From Magnetococcales bacterium WMHbinv6 (GTDB taxonomy: Bacteria > Pseudomonadota > Magnetococcia > Magnetococcales > Magnetaquicoccaceae), in the NCBI GenBank assembly GCA_002753135.1, contig PDZV01000006.1, positions 1 through 64,000 on the forward strand: a stretch of DNA of 64,000 nucleotides, read 5' to 3'. The translations under genes were made by a program, and so were the position numbers. Below, piece after piece: positions 8,438 to 16,110 of the stretch; the stretch's first letter is position 1, and each line of letters opens with the position of its first letter. The notes under the pieces were generated by a model. The model saw only the letters and a program-made list of their open reading frames with translations, was not told the DNA's origin and ran no database searches.

Positions 8438-10270
8438 ATGTCCTGTCGTCTTACTCCCGCCCTGCTGCGCTCTGCTTGCAACCTGCTGTTCGATTTTGTC
8501 GGACAGCCCGCCCCTCTTTTTTTCCGTCATCCTCTGGCTGTGTACCATACCGATCATCCCGGTGATGTGACGGCCCTGTTGGCCCTGGCCGAACAGGCGG
8601 CGCTGGCCGGTCACTGGGTGGGGGGATTTATCACCTACGAAGCGGCAGCCGCCTTCGGTCTGCCGGTCTCTCTGCACCGTTCCCTGCCGCTGCTCTGGCT
8701 GGCCCTTTTTGCCCAGGCAGAAGAGGCGATCCTGCTCCCCCCCACGGGCTGGCAAGCGCCCGCTTTGCAGCTGAACTGTCCGCCGGAACGGTATCGGCAG
8801 GATCTGCAGGCCATTCTGGCTTATATCGCCCGGGGCGATAGCTACCAGGTCAACTATACGCTGACGGGTGCGCTGGCCGATTGTGATCCGGCCTCCCTGT
8901 TTCTGGCCTTGCACAGCGCCCACCGTCACCCATACAGCGCCTGGATGCAGTGCGATGCGCTCACCGTGGCCTCTTTGTCGCCAGAGTTGCTCTTGCAGCG
9001 CCGTGGCGACTCTTTGCTGACCGCCCCGATCAAAGGGACCATCGCCCGCGCCGACGATCCGGAAGAGGATGGCCGACTGGCAACCGCCTTGTCGGCATCG
9101 GCCAAGGAGCGGGCGGAACATTTGATGATTGTCGATATGGCCCGCAACGATCTGGGCCGGGTCTGTCGTACCGGTTCTGTCCAGGTGCAACAGCTGTTCG
9201 GGCAGCGTCTTTTTGCCAGCGTGCAGCATCTGGAAAGTCGCGTGGTCGGGGTGCAGCGTCCCGGCACCAGCTGGCGGCAGTTGATGGCCGCCCTGTTTCC
9301 CGCCGCCTCGATCACCGGGGCACCGAAACGACGCACCATGCAGATTATTGAACAGTTGGAGCAACAGGCGCGCGGTATTTATACCGGCAGCCTTTTTTTG
9401 CTGCAGCCAGGCGGTGATCTCACCTGCAACGTGGCCATTCGCACCATCACCTGGCAACAGGGCCAGCCGGGCCGTCTGGGTTTGGGCGGCGGTATTGTCG
9501 CCGACTCCCAGGCAGGGCGGGAGTGGCAGGAGCTGGCGGAAAAAAGCCACTTTTTGCACCATCTGCCGCCACCGTTGCAGCTGATCGAAACCCTGCTGTT
9601 GCAGGCAGACGGCACTTTGCCCGGCCTGCAGGCCCACTGGCGACGGTTGCAACAATCGGCGCGTGTATTGGGATTTGTCTGTGATTTGGCTCAGATCGAA
9701 CAGTCGTTGTCGCAACAGGTGGCCCTCTGGCAGCAGGAGGGAAAAGAGGAGTGGATCGTCCGTTTGCGCTTATCCCCTGACGGTCAGTTCAGCTGGCAGC
9801 GCCGTCCCCGCCCGTTGCCGCCCCGTCAGCTTGCCGTCCGTCTCTCCCCCAGGACGGTCGATCGTCTGGATCATCTGCTGCCCCACAAAACCAACCGGCG
9901 GCAGCTGTTTGAGCAGGCCTTGGCCCTGGCCAAAGCCGGGGGCGAGGCGGAAGGGTTGCTGTGCAACCAACTGGGACATGTCACCGAAGGATCGGTACGC
10001 GCCATCGCCGTGCGTCGTGGCCAGCGCTGGCAGGTGCCACCCTTGCGCGACGGTTTATTGGCCAGCTTGTGGCGACAGACGATGATCGAGGAACTGCAGG
10101 CCGAGGAAGGCAGCCTGACCGTGGCCGATCTGCTGCAGGCGGACGAGGTACGCATGGGCAACAGCGTACAAGGCAGCGCGCAGGTGGTGCGTTTGTGTGA
10201 TGCGACGGGCAGGTTGCTGAAGGCGTGGGGAGTGGGCGAAAGCGGTTGTTCGGGGACAGACTGGAAGTGA
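8438..10270 (+). CDS. pabB: Aminodeoxychorismate synthase component I fused to 4-amino-4-deoxychorismate lyase (PabB-PabC)
   Basis: The 610-residue protein covers two steps of p-aminobenzoate, hence folate, synthesis. Residues about 1-370 are the chorismate-binding domain, with APIKGTIARA (the Lys distinguishes PabB from TrpE), VDMARNDLGRVC and ITGAPKRRTMQIIE. Residues about 375-610 are a class IV PLP fold with PHKTNRRQLFEQAL, whose Lys should hold PLP, and NQLGHVTEGS. The glutamine amidotransferase partner PabA is not in the window. The start at 8438 has no clear RBS and sits just after the sdh hairpin, so translation may be weak or the true start a little downstream. Confidence 0.9.
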   Translation: MSCRLTPALLRSACNLLFDFVGQPAPLFFRHPLAVYHTDHPGDVTALLALAEQAALAGHWVGGFITYEAAAAFGLPVSLHRSLPLLWLALFAQAEEAILLPPTGWQAPALQLNCPPERYRQDLQAILAYIARGDSYQVNYTLTGALADCDPASLFLALHSAHRHPYSAWMQCDALTVASLSPELLLQRRGDSLLTAPIKGTIARADDPEEDGRLATALSASAKERAEHLMIVDMARNDLGRVCRTGSVQVQQLFGQRLFASVQHLESRVVGVQRPGTSWRQLMAALFPAASITGAPKRRTMQIIEQLEQQARGIYTGSLFLLQPGGDLTCNVAIRTITWQQGQPGRLGLGGGIVADSQAGREWQELAEKSHFLHHLPPPLQLIETLLLQADGTLPGLQAHWRRLQQSARVLGFVCDLAQIEQSLSQQVALWQQEGKEEWIVRLRLSPDGQFSWQRRPRPLPPRQLAVRLSPRTVDRLDHLLPHKTNRRQLFEQALALAKAGGEAEGLLCNQLGHVTEGSVRAIAVRRGQRWQVPPLRDGLLASLWRQTMIEELQAEEGSLTVADLLQADEVRMGNSVQGSAQVVRLCDATGRLLKAWGVGESGCSGTDWK

Positions 10271-10287
10271 GCCCTTTTGGCTTGCTT

Positions 10288-10446
10288 AGGAGCCTGGCAA
10301 AAATAACTTGGACATCTTGCTTGTCTTTTGCTCCTCCTGCGTCGTTGCAAAAACGTTTACATACTGAGAGTATGCGCACGTTTTTGCGCCTGGCAGGCGA
10401 AGCAAAATCCGGCGCAATCTGCACAAGTTATTTTCGCCAGGCTCCT
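10288..10446. repeat. 159-bp palindromic element, copy 1
   Basis: The ends AGGAGCCTGGC (10288-10298) and GCCAGGCTCCT (10436-10446) are perfect complements. Inside are paired AAAATAACTTG/CAAGTTATTTT arms, an imperfect middle, GCAAAAACGT (10347-10356) with ACGTTTTTGC (10378-10387), and a terminal CATACT-GAG-AGTATG hairpin. The whole folds around base 10367. A second copy of identical length lies at 11022-11180, in the same orientation. This copy sits 17 bases after the pabBC stop and 36 bases beyond the toxin stop, between convergent genes. It encodes no transposase, and I see no clear target-site duplication. Confidence 0.92.
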
Positions 10447-10482
10447 TACTGGATTTGCTGAAGCGCAAAGAACCCTGTCCAA

Positions 10483-10776
10483 TCACACTTGCCAGTGGTC
10501 GTGCCAGTAATCAGGGCGACGATGCAGATGGGACACAGCGACGACCAGAATATCAGGGCCATCCTCATGGTAGATCAACCCATAGGGAAAACGCCGTAGG
10601 CGGCAACGCCGGGTATTGGCACTGATGGGCTGCCAAGCCGCCGGGTAGCGTCGTATCAGTTCCAGTGCAGCCAACACTTCGGCCAGAAAGGAACGACCAA
10701 GACCAATCACCTGTCTTTCATGAAAAGCGACTGCTTCGTCGAGTTCCTGTTGAGCGATAGCAAGGAAGCGGATCAT
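10483..10776 (-). CDS. ParE/RelE-family toxin of a type II toxin-antitoxin module
   Basis: The 97-residue basic protein has the ParE/RelE layout. An N-terminal helix hairpin (AQQELDEAVAFHERQ) is followed by a beta sheet ending in RRFPYGLIYH and VVAVSHLHRRPDYW. This family acts either on gyrase (ParE) or on ribosome-bound mRNA (RelE); sequence alone does not say which. Its ATG overlaps the antitoxin stop by four bases (ATGA), so the two are translationally coupled, with the antitoxin first. The pair is enclosed by the two 159-bp palindromes. Confidence 0.85.
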   Translation of the reverse strand: MIRFLAIAQQELDEAVAFHERQVIGLGRSFLAEVLAALELIRRYPAAWQPISANTRRCRLRRFPYGLIYHEDGPDILVVAVSHLHRRPDYWHDHWQV

Positions 10777-10988
10777 CGGTAGTTGGCCAGCACTTCATCC
10801 AGAGGGAGTGCCTTGATCTCCCCTCGCTGGTAGGCCGCCAAGCGCTCCTCGACCTCCTGGGACCACAACTGATCGATCTCCTGATCCGCTTCGTCCAGAC
10901 TGTTCAGGATAGCCTCCACCAGCTCCAGTCGCGCCGACGGACTCAGTTTACGGGCTTGAACTTCTATAGCGGTTGCTCTGGTATCCAT
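10773..10988 (-). CDS. Addiction-module antitoxin (Unstab_antitox/TIGR02574-like)
   Basis: The 71-residue acidic protein (MDTRATAIEVQARKLS, then ARLELVEAILNSLDEAD) matches the short antitoxin family usually paired with ParE/RelE toxins. The C-terminal half, rich in acidic residues, should wrap and block the toxin. GAGGAG lies seven bases before the ATG. Only 33 bases separate the start from palindrome copy 2, so the module's promoter must lie in or right beside that element. Confidence 0.82.
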   Translation of the reverse strand: MDTRATAIEVQARKLSPSARLELVEAILNSLDEADQEIDQLWSQEVEERLAAYQRGEIKALPLDEVLANYR

Positions 10989-11021
10989 ACTCTTCTCCTC
11001 AGGCCAAATGCTGCCAGAGTC

Positions 11022-11180
11022 AGGAGCCTAGCAAAAATAACTTGGACATCTTGCTTGTCTTTTGCTCCTCCTGCGTCGTTGCAGAAACGTTTACATACTG
11101 AAAGTATGCGCACGTTTCTGCGCCTGGCAGGCGAAGCAGAATCCGGTGCAATCTGCACAAGTTATTTTCGCTAGGCTCCT
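11022..11180. repeat. 159-bp palindromic element, copy 2
   Basis: This copy differs from copy 1 at only seven of 159 positions. Two pairs of changes are compensatory across the palindrome: G10296/C10438 becomes A11030/T11172, and A10350/T10384 becomes G11084/C11118. One change is in the terminal loop (GAG to GAA), one turns an A-T pair into a G-T wobble, and one falls where the arms do not pair. It lies between the nnr stop (on the minus strand) and the antitoxin start. Start-to-start distance from copy 1 is 734 bp. Confidence 0.92.
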
Positions 11181-11236
11181 TATCAACGACTCCCATTCAT
11201 TCCATTTACCGACGCACCAAGCGCAACACGGCATGC

Positions 11237-12781
11237 TTACCCCCACTGCCTGCGCAAGCGGCGCAGGTGGGGCAGCAGGTCGCTGGCCAATAATCCGGCA
11301 CCGACCCCTTCGGCGTCGGCGGCGGCACCATGCATCCAGACGCCGGCGCGGAGCGCACTTTCGACCGGCCAGCCCTGGGTCAGCAAACCGGCGATGATGC
11401 CGGTCAACAGGTCACCGCTGCCGCCTGCCGCCAGACCGTGATGGCCGGTTTCGTTGATCCAGGCCCGCCCGTCCGGGGCGGCGATCACCGTTCCTGCCCC
11501 TTTCAGCACCAGCCAGACCTGCCAGTCATGGGCCAACTGCAGGGCGTAGCCCAGACGGTCGCTCTGGACCGCTGCCGCTGATATTGCCCCGGAGAGCAAG
11601 CGGGAAAATTCGCCCGGGTGCGGGGTGAGAATCAACGGGCTCTGCCGCCCCCGGCTGATTCCAGCCAGCCGATGACCTGCGGCGGCCACCGCATTCAGGG
11701 CATCGGCATCGAGAACGGCAGGCAGATCCCAGCGACTGAGCAGGGTCAAAATGGCTTCGGTCAAGGCAGCCCCCCGCCCCAGGCCCGGCCCGATGGCCAG
11801 GGCATCGGCGGCAATGCCGCTTTCCAGAAGAGCGCTGGCAACCGCCACCCCCTCGGCATCCTCCGGAAGGGGCAGGCTCATGGCTTCGGTCAATTGGCCC
11901 AGCAGCGCCGCACGGGCATTGGCCGGGGTGGCCACGGTGACCAGTCCGGGACCGGTACGCAGGGCACCAAGGGCGGTCAGCACCGCCGCCCCCTCTTTGC
12001 CGAGCGAACCGGCCCAGATCAGCAGATGGCCGAAGGAACCTTTATGGCTGTCCGGGTGCCGTTGCGGCACCTGCAGATCATCCGGCAGATTGCGGGCGAT
12101 GCCATGTTCGGGAATATCGAGATAGCGGGCCGGAATACCGATATCGACCCGGATCACCTCCCCGCACAGGGCGGCCCCCGGGTAGGTGCGATGGCCGATT
12201 TTTTCGGCGGCGAAGGTGACGGTCCATTGTGCCTGCAGGGCGATGCCCAGGATTTGTCCCGTATCGGCAGAGACACCGGACGGCATGTCGACGGCCAGCA
12301 GCGGTTTGGCGGCCCGATTGATTTTATCGAACAGTTGCAGGGCGACCCCTTCCACCGGGCGGGTCAGACCGGTGCCGAACACCGCATCGACCACCACCCC
12401 AGCATGGCTCAACAGTTGGTCGAAGCGTTGCAGATCGGTGGCGATACCCACTTCGCGCACCAATCCGCCGCACCCCTCAAAGACCTGGAAATGGGTCAAG
12501 GCATCGCCCTGCAGGCGGTCGCACTGGCCGAAAAGAAAGACCGAAACCCGCGCCCCGCTTTGCAGCAGGCGGCGGGCGATCACAAAGCCGTCGCCGCCGT
12601 TGTTGCCGTGTCCTGCCAGCACCAGAATGGGCACTTTGCGCCAATCAGGCAGCCGCTGTTTCAGCACCTTGACCACCTGTGCCCCGGCGTTTTCCATCAA
12701 CACCACACCCGGCAGACCCAACTCTTCGATTGTCCGCCGGTCCGCTTCGCGCATTTGGGCGCTGGTCAACAGTTTGGCCAC
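11237..12781 (-). CDS. nnr: Bifunctional NAD(P)H-hydrate epimerase/dehydratase
   Basis: The enzyme repairs hydrated NAD(P)H. The N-terminal YjeF_N domain (about 1-210), with VLAGHGNNGGDGFV, epimerises the S and R hydrates. The C-terminal ribokinase-like domain (about 225-514), with LTPHPGEFSRLL and AAGGSGDLLTGIIAG, dehydrates using ADP or ATP. I place the start at GTG 12781 because AGGGAG lies eight bases upstream; a TTG seven codons earlier is in frame but lacks a site. Together with nadA upstream on the same strand this suggests a shared NAD theme, though a hairpin pair and another gene lie between. Confidence 0.93.
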   Translation of the reverse strand: MAKLLTSAQMREADRRTIEELGLPGVVLMENAGAQVVKVLKQRLPDWRKVPILVLAGHGNNGGDGFVIARRLLQSGARVSVFLFGQCDRLQGDALTHFQVFEGCGGLVREVGIATDLQRFDQLLSHAGVVVDAVFGTGLTRPVEGVALQLFDKINRAAKPLLAVDMPSGVSADTGQILGIALQAQWTVTFAAEKIGHRTYPGAALCGEVIRVDIGIPARYLDIPEHGIARNLPDDLQVPQRHPDSHKGSFGHLLIWAGSLGKEGAAVLTALGALRTGPGLVTVATPANARAALLGQLTEAMSLPLPEDAEGVAVASALLESGIAADALAIGPGLGRGAALTEAILTLLSRWDLPAVLDADALNAVAAAGHRLAGISRGRQSPLILTPHPGEFSRLLSGAISAAAVQSDRLGYALQLAHDWQVWLVLKGAGTVIAAPDGRAWINETGHHGLAAGGSGDLLTGIIAGLLTQGWPVESALRAGVWMHGAAADAEGVGAGLLASDLLPHLRRLRRQWG

Positions 12782-12823
12782 GTCGTCGTCTCCCTGAACC
12801 AAGAAAAAAAAGTCCCGAGGGGT

Positions 12824-12872
12824 CGCGGGGAGATCATCTCCCCGCGCGGAGTGCAGAGGCAGAGCCTCTGCA
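12824..12872. repeat. Double-hairpin intergenic element
   Basis: Two palindromes stand side by side between nnr and the DUF1566 gene. The first is an 11-bp stem, 12824-12834 with 12836-12846, GC-rich around GGGGAGAT/ATCTCCCC. The second is TGCAGAGGC/GCCTCTGCA (12852-12872) with a three-base loop. Such paired GC-rich hairpins are a familiar class of extragenic repeat in proteobacteria. Here it could also terminate the upstream minus-strand operon. I see no second copy in this window. Confidence 0.6.
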
Positions 12873-12949
12873 AGCAGATGCGCCTATATCGAAGCTGATT
12901 TACCCCGCCAATCAGCGCAGCACCGATTAATATGTTTTTCAGGACAAAC

Positions 12950-13411
12950 TCAAGGCACCTTACGCACCGGCCAGAGCAGACCAGCGGCGTTACTTTTTTG
13001 ATGGTAGCCGATATAGCCGTTGCTGAGCAACACCAGCCAGGCGCTGGCTGGTGCGCTGTCCACACTGCTGGCGGACCAATAATTTTTTTGTTCCACCCCG
13101 ACAAACGGCCCCTGCCGTTGCCAATCCAGCAACAGCAGCAACTCCTGGCGTTCCGGCAACCGCCAGGCCCCCGCCTGGGAGCCATCCTGCAGACCACAAC
13201 TTCCTTCGGCCAACTTCGCCACCGCCTCCTGCGCCGCCTCCCAGCTCATCATCCCGAAACAGTTGCCATTTTGCAACACCAGCAAACCCGACTGCCGGTC
13301 GGTGACCGTGCCGTTACCGTGTACGATAAAGCGCTGACTCTCTTCGCTCGGGTTGGCCTGCAGGGGGGTGCAAAGCAGCAGCAACAGCAGGATGGTCAGG
13401 TATCGTGTCAT
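12950..13411 (-). CDS. Secreted DUF1566/Lcl_C-domain protein
   Basis: The 153-residue product starts with a signal peptide (TRYLTILLLLLLCTPLQA). The body contains the Lcl_C/DUF1566 signature: the W-A-A region SWEAAQEAV, WRLPERQEL, then NYWSASS and WPVR near the end. GGGAGA lies six bases before the chosen ATG; an earlier in-frame ATG at 13441 lacks a site. Members are periplasmic or surface proteins of unclear role. It is last in the nadA-HD-HD-yceH run, 44 bases after yceH. Confidence 0.75.
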   Translation of the reverse strand: MTRYLTILLLLLLCTPLQANPSEESQRFIVHGNGTVTDRQSGLLVLQNGNCFGMMSWEAAQEAVAKLAEGSCGLQDGSQAGAWRLPERQELLLLLDWQRQGPFVGVEQKNYWSASSVDSAPASAWLVLLSNGYIGYHQKSNAAGLLWPVRKVP

Positions 13412-13455
13412 GGTTTTTCTCCCAGCAACCATAAAATTCAAGAATAAATCGCAAC

Positions 13456-14121
13456 CTATTCAAACTGCTCCTGAAAACTCTGCAACGCCTCGCGCAGCTC
13501 TTGCAACTCGGCACGCAATACGGCCACCTCCTCCTCCAACTGGTTCACCCGCACCGCCAAGCCACCACCGGCGGCAGAGCCACTTCGCTCCTCAGACTCG
13601 CCCGCCTCCCGCCAGCTCTCCGGATCAGGGATGCCCATCAGGGTGTGCATGTAGCGCGGCTCTTTTCTGCCGAGTTGCACGGGCAAAATGACAATCCAGG
13701 GTGGTGATACCTCGAGCAGATTTTTGATGTGATGCTCGACACTGGCCAAATCGGGGAAAGGGTGCAAACGGCTGGCATGGCCGCGCAACTCGCCCAACGT
13801 CTGCGGACCACGCAACATCAACTCACACAACAACGCCGCCTCGCCGGGGACAAATTTGAACCGATCGGTAAAAAAATGACGATATTTGCGTACCCGACTG
13901 CCCGGCACATCGCTGGCCATGGCCAAGGTTTTGGCACACAACCCCTCGACCAACTGCTTGACCTGCTCCGGCTCATAATTGACCACCGGCAGCCGGTTGC
14001 TCTTCTGGTTGCAGGCGTTGGTCAAGGCGTTCAAACTCAACGGGTAGACCTCCGGGGTACTCAACTCTTTCTCCACCAAGGCTGCCAAAACCCGCACCTC
14101 GTCTGCACTGATCTCTTTCAT
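13456..14121 (-). CDS. yceH: YceH/DUF480 family protein
   Basis: The 221-residue protein opens with ISADEVRVLAALVEKE, then STPEVYPLSLNALTNACNQKSNR, the hallmark of DUF480. It folds as two winged helices and ends in a short coiled coil (residues about 185-221, LEEEVAVLRAELQELREAL). Family length is about 215. The frame is open for 42 codons upstream, but those codons belong to the end of the HD gene, so the ATG at 14121 is the natural start. No biochemical function is established for the family. Confidence 0.87.
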   Translation of the reverse strand: MKEISADEVRVLAALVEKELSTPEVYPLSLNALTNACNQKSNRLPVVNYEPEQVKQLVEGLCAKTLAMASDVPGSRVRKYRHFFTDRFKFVPGEAALLCELMLRGPQTLGELRGHASRLHPFPDLASVEHHIKNLLEVSPPWIVILPVQLGRKEPRYMHTLMGIPDPESWREAGESEERSGSAAGGGLAVRVNQLEEEVAVLRAELQELREALQSFQEQFE

Positions 14122-14158
14122 CGCACGCCGCCTGTCCTGTTTAAAAGCAAAAAAGTGT

Positions 14159-15661
14159 TCAATGAGCCACCGCAACCGCCAACTGCGGGTGGACAAACTG
14201 CGCTTGCAACAATCGCTCCACCGCCGACAACGCCCGTGGATCGACAAAAACCCGTGCCACCCGCCGCCGACTGCCGCCGAGCTGATCGATCAGCGTGGAA
14301 ACCTGCTCTGCCGGTCGTACCAGGCCGGCCTGGGCGGCACTGCCCGCCGTCACCGTCCAGATCGGCTCCACCTTGCCCGGCATATACTGCAGATGGGCAT
14401 AAGGGGAACGCTCCAAACGGTCCACGCGCACCAACAACGACAACGGCACCTGCCGGGGTGACTCTTCCCCCTCCTGCACCGCAATCCGGGTATCCCCGTG
14501 TTGCTGAAAAAAAAGCTCCACCTGATCGGCCAACTCACCATCATGCAGCTGATCACTCAGCCAGGGTTCCTCCCCACGCCACTGCCAGCGCACCCGACGA
14601 TAGACCGGCTTGCGGTCGCGCAACAGACGGCTTTTCCAACACAACTCTGCCGCAGCCGGGCTGCTGGCCTCCTGCAGCGCCCAACTGCCGATGGCACACT
14701 CCAATACCGCATCATCCAAAGCCAGATAGTCGGCCAAATCGAGCGCTTGCCCGTCAGCCAAGCGCTGCAGAATACACTCCAGCGGCCAGGGGGTACCGGG
14801 AGGCGAGCATTGATGCTCCTGCCGATACCAGAGCAAAACGCCAAACCAATGGACCAATAACACCTCAAAAGCCCGTACCGTCTTGTGATCATAGACCTGC
14901 CGGTACATATGATCGCGGGCAACAATATAACTCTCCAATGCCGACGGCCCCCGGGAGACCTCCACCCCAAGCAAGGTGGCCTCGCCGACCCGGCAGGCAC
15001 GCAACGAATGGAGCAGCCACTCCAGATCATAACGGCCATAGGAGACGCCGGTAAAATGGGCATCCCGCAATAAATAATCCATCCGGTCGGCATCCAGCTG
15101 GCTGGAGATCAGTTGCCGGGCAAAAAGGGGCGGTTTGCCCTCCTCCTTGACGCCCAACAAAGCCTGCAACCCCTGAAAAAAGGAGTCTGCCGCCAGCTGC
15201 AGCCGCTGACAGTGGCGCTCGATGAGCTGGCGCACCGCCCCCTGCCGCTCGACCAGTTGCCAGCCAAGCTGTTCATGCTGCACCAGGGCAGGGGCAATCA
15301 ATTCAAACACATGCGAATAGGGACCATGGCCAATATCATGCAGCAGGGCGGCCACCTTGATCTGCAGCATCTGTGGCCGCTCGAGAAGAACATCGTTGCG
15401 GGCCAACAGGGTGGCCAGAATGCGCTTGGCCAGGTGCAAGGTGCCAAGGGCATGGGAAAAACGGGAGTGTTCCGCCGAAGGATAGACCCGGTTGGCCGGA
15501 CCAAGCTGGCGAATGCGGCGCAGACGCTGCATTTCCGGGGTGTCGATCAGATCGAGCAGCAGGGCATCCCCCCAGTCGACCGGATCGGTTGCCGGTCCGT
15601 CCGCTTCCCGATGCAACGAGATCATGTTATGCACCGCGTCGCGGAACACTTTATAGCTCAT
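14159..15661 (-). CDS. HD-domain phosphohydrolase (SAMHD1/YdhJ-like)
   Basis: The 500-residue product has all the metal ligands of the HD fold: RFSHALGTLHLA, ALLHDIGHGPYSH (the HD pair) and the distal Asp in DADRMDYLLRDAHF. The layout matches the SAMHD1-like group of nucleotide phosphohydrolases, with an extra C-terminal region (about 330-500) of unclear role. Its substrate is not predictable; dNTPs are one option. The ATG overlaps the stop of the small HD gene by four bases, so the two HD proteins are translated together. Confidence 0.85.
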   Translation of the reverse strand: MSYKVFRDAVHNMISLHREADGPATDPVDWGDALLLDLIDTPEMQRLRRIRQLGPANRVYPSAEHSRFSHALGTLHLAKRILATLLARNDVLLERPQMLQIKVAALLHDIGHGPYSHVFELIAPALVQHEQLGWQLVERQGAVRQLIERHCQRLQLAADSFFQGLQALLGVKEEGKPPLFARQLISSQLDADRMDYLLRDAHFTGVSYGRYDLEWLLHSLRACRVGEATLLGVEVSRGPSALESYIVARDHMYRQVYDHKTVRAFEVLLVHWFGVLLWYRQEHQCSPPGTPWPLECILQRLADGQALDLADYLALDDAVLECAIGSWALQEASSPAAAELCWKSRLLRDRKPVYRRVRWQWRGEEPWLSDQLHDGELADQVELFFQQHGDTRIAVQEGEESPRQVPLSLLVRVDRLERSPYAHLQYMPGKVEPIWTVTAGSAAQAGLVRPAEQVSTLIDQLGGSRRRVARVFVDPRALSAVERLLQAQFVHPQLAVAVAH

Positions 15662-16107
15662 GGCACCGACCCGGAAAAAAAGAGGGTGGAACGCAACTGA
15701 GTCCAGTAGTGTTCATATTTGGCCAGACGCTGGCGGTCATGTTCACTGAGCTGCGACTGCAGCCGCCGCACATCCATGTTGTCTTCCAAATCGAGCAGTT
15801 TGATCTGCATGGCCAGCGGGTGGGTCATCACCCGTTCCATGTACTCTGGATAGGTATGGCCGGCGCGATGGGTCAACAGATCCAGCACCGTCAACACCGT
15901 CTCGGAAAACCCTTCTGCCTGCAGCTGCTCCAGCGTTAACGAAGTGTCCTCGATGGTATCGTGCAAAACGGCAATGATTTTCGCCTCTTCGCTGCCTGCC
16001 CGCAACATCAGGCGCAACGGATGCAGAATATAGGGCGCGCCCACTTTGTCCACCTGTCCCTGGTGGGCCACCACCGCCAGATAGAGAGCCCGCTCCAGGT
16101 CAGCCAT
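15658..16107 (-). CDS. Small HD-domain hydrolase of the SpoT/MESH1 type
   Basis: The 149-residue stand-alone domain resembles the (p)ppGpp hydrolase half of RelA/SpoT: AHQGQVDKVGAPYILHPLRL, then AVLHDTIEDTSLT with the H-D and E-D pairs, and LLDLEDNMD in place of the usual KLADRLHNM. There is no synthetase, TGS or ACT domain. By family it could hydrolyse (p)ppGpp or a related nucleotide such as NADPH, as MESH1 does. That would fit its place three bases after nadA; the substrate is inference. Confidence 0.82.
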   Translation of the reverse strand: MADLERALYLAVVAHQGQVDKVGAPYILHPLRLMLRAGSEEAKIIAVLHDTIEDTSLTLEQLQAEGFSETVLTVLDLLTHRAGHTYPEYMERVMTHPLAMQIKLLDLEDNMDVRRLQSQLSEHDRQRLAKYEHYWTQLRSTLFFSGSVP

Positions 16108-16110
16108 CGG

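Noticed and set aside
4951-8481. Long minus-strand open frames opposite sdhA, sdhB and the CCG gene (392 and 666 codons)
   Set aside because: They lie antisense to well-recognised genes, have low-complexity Gly/His/Gln-rich translations and no family signatures; they are by-products of codon bias.
10288-11180. Insertion sequence or composite transposon
   Set aside because: The repeats encode no transposase, have no visible target duplication, and are too short to be IS elements.
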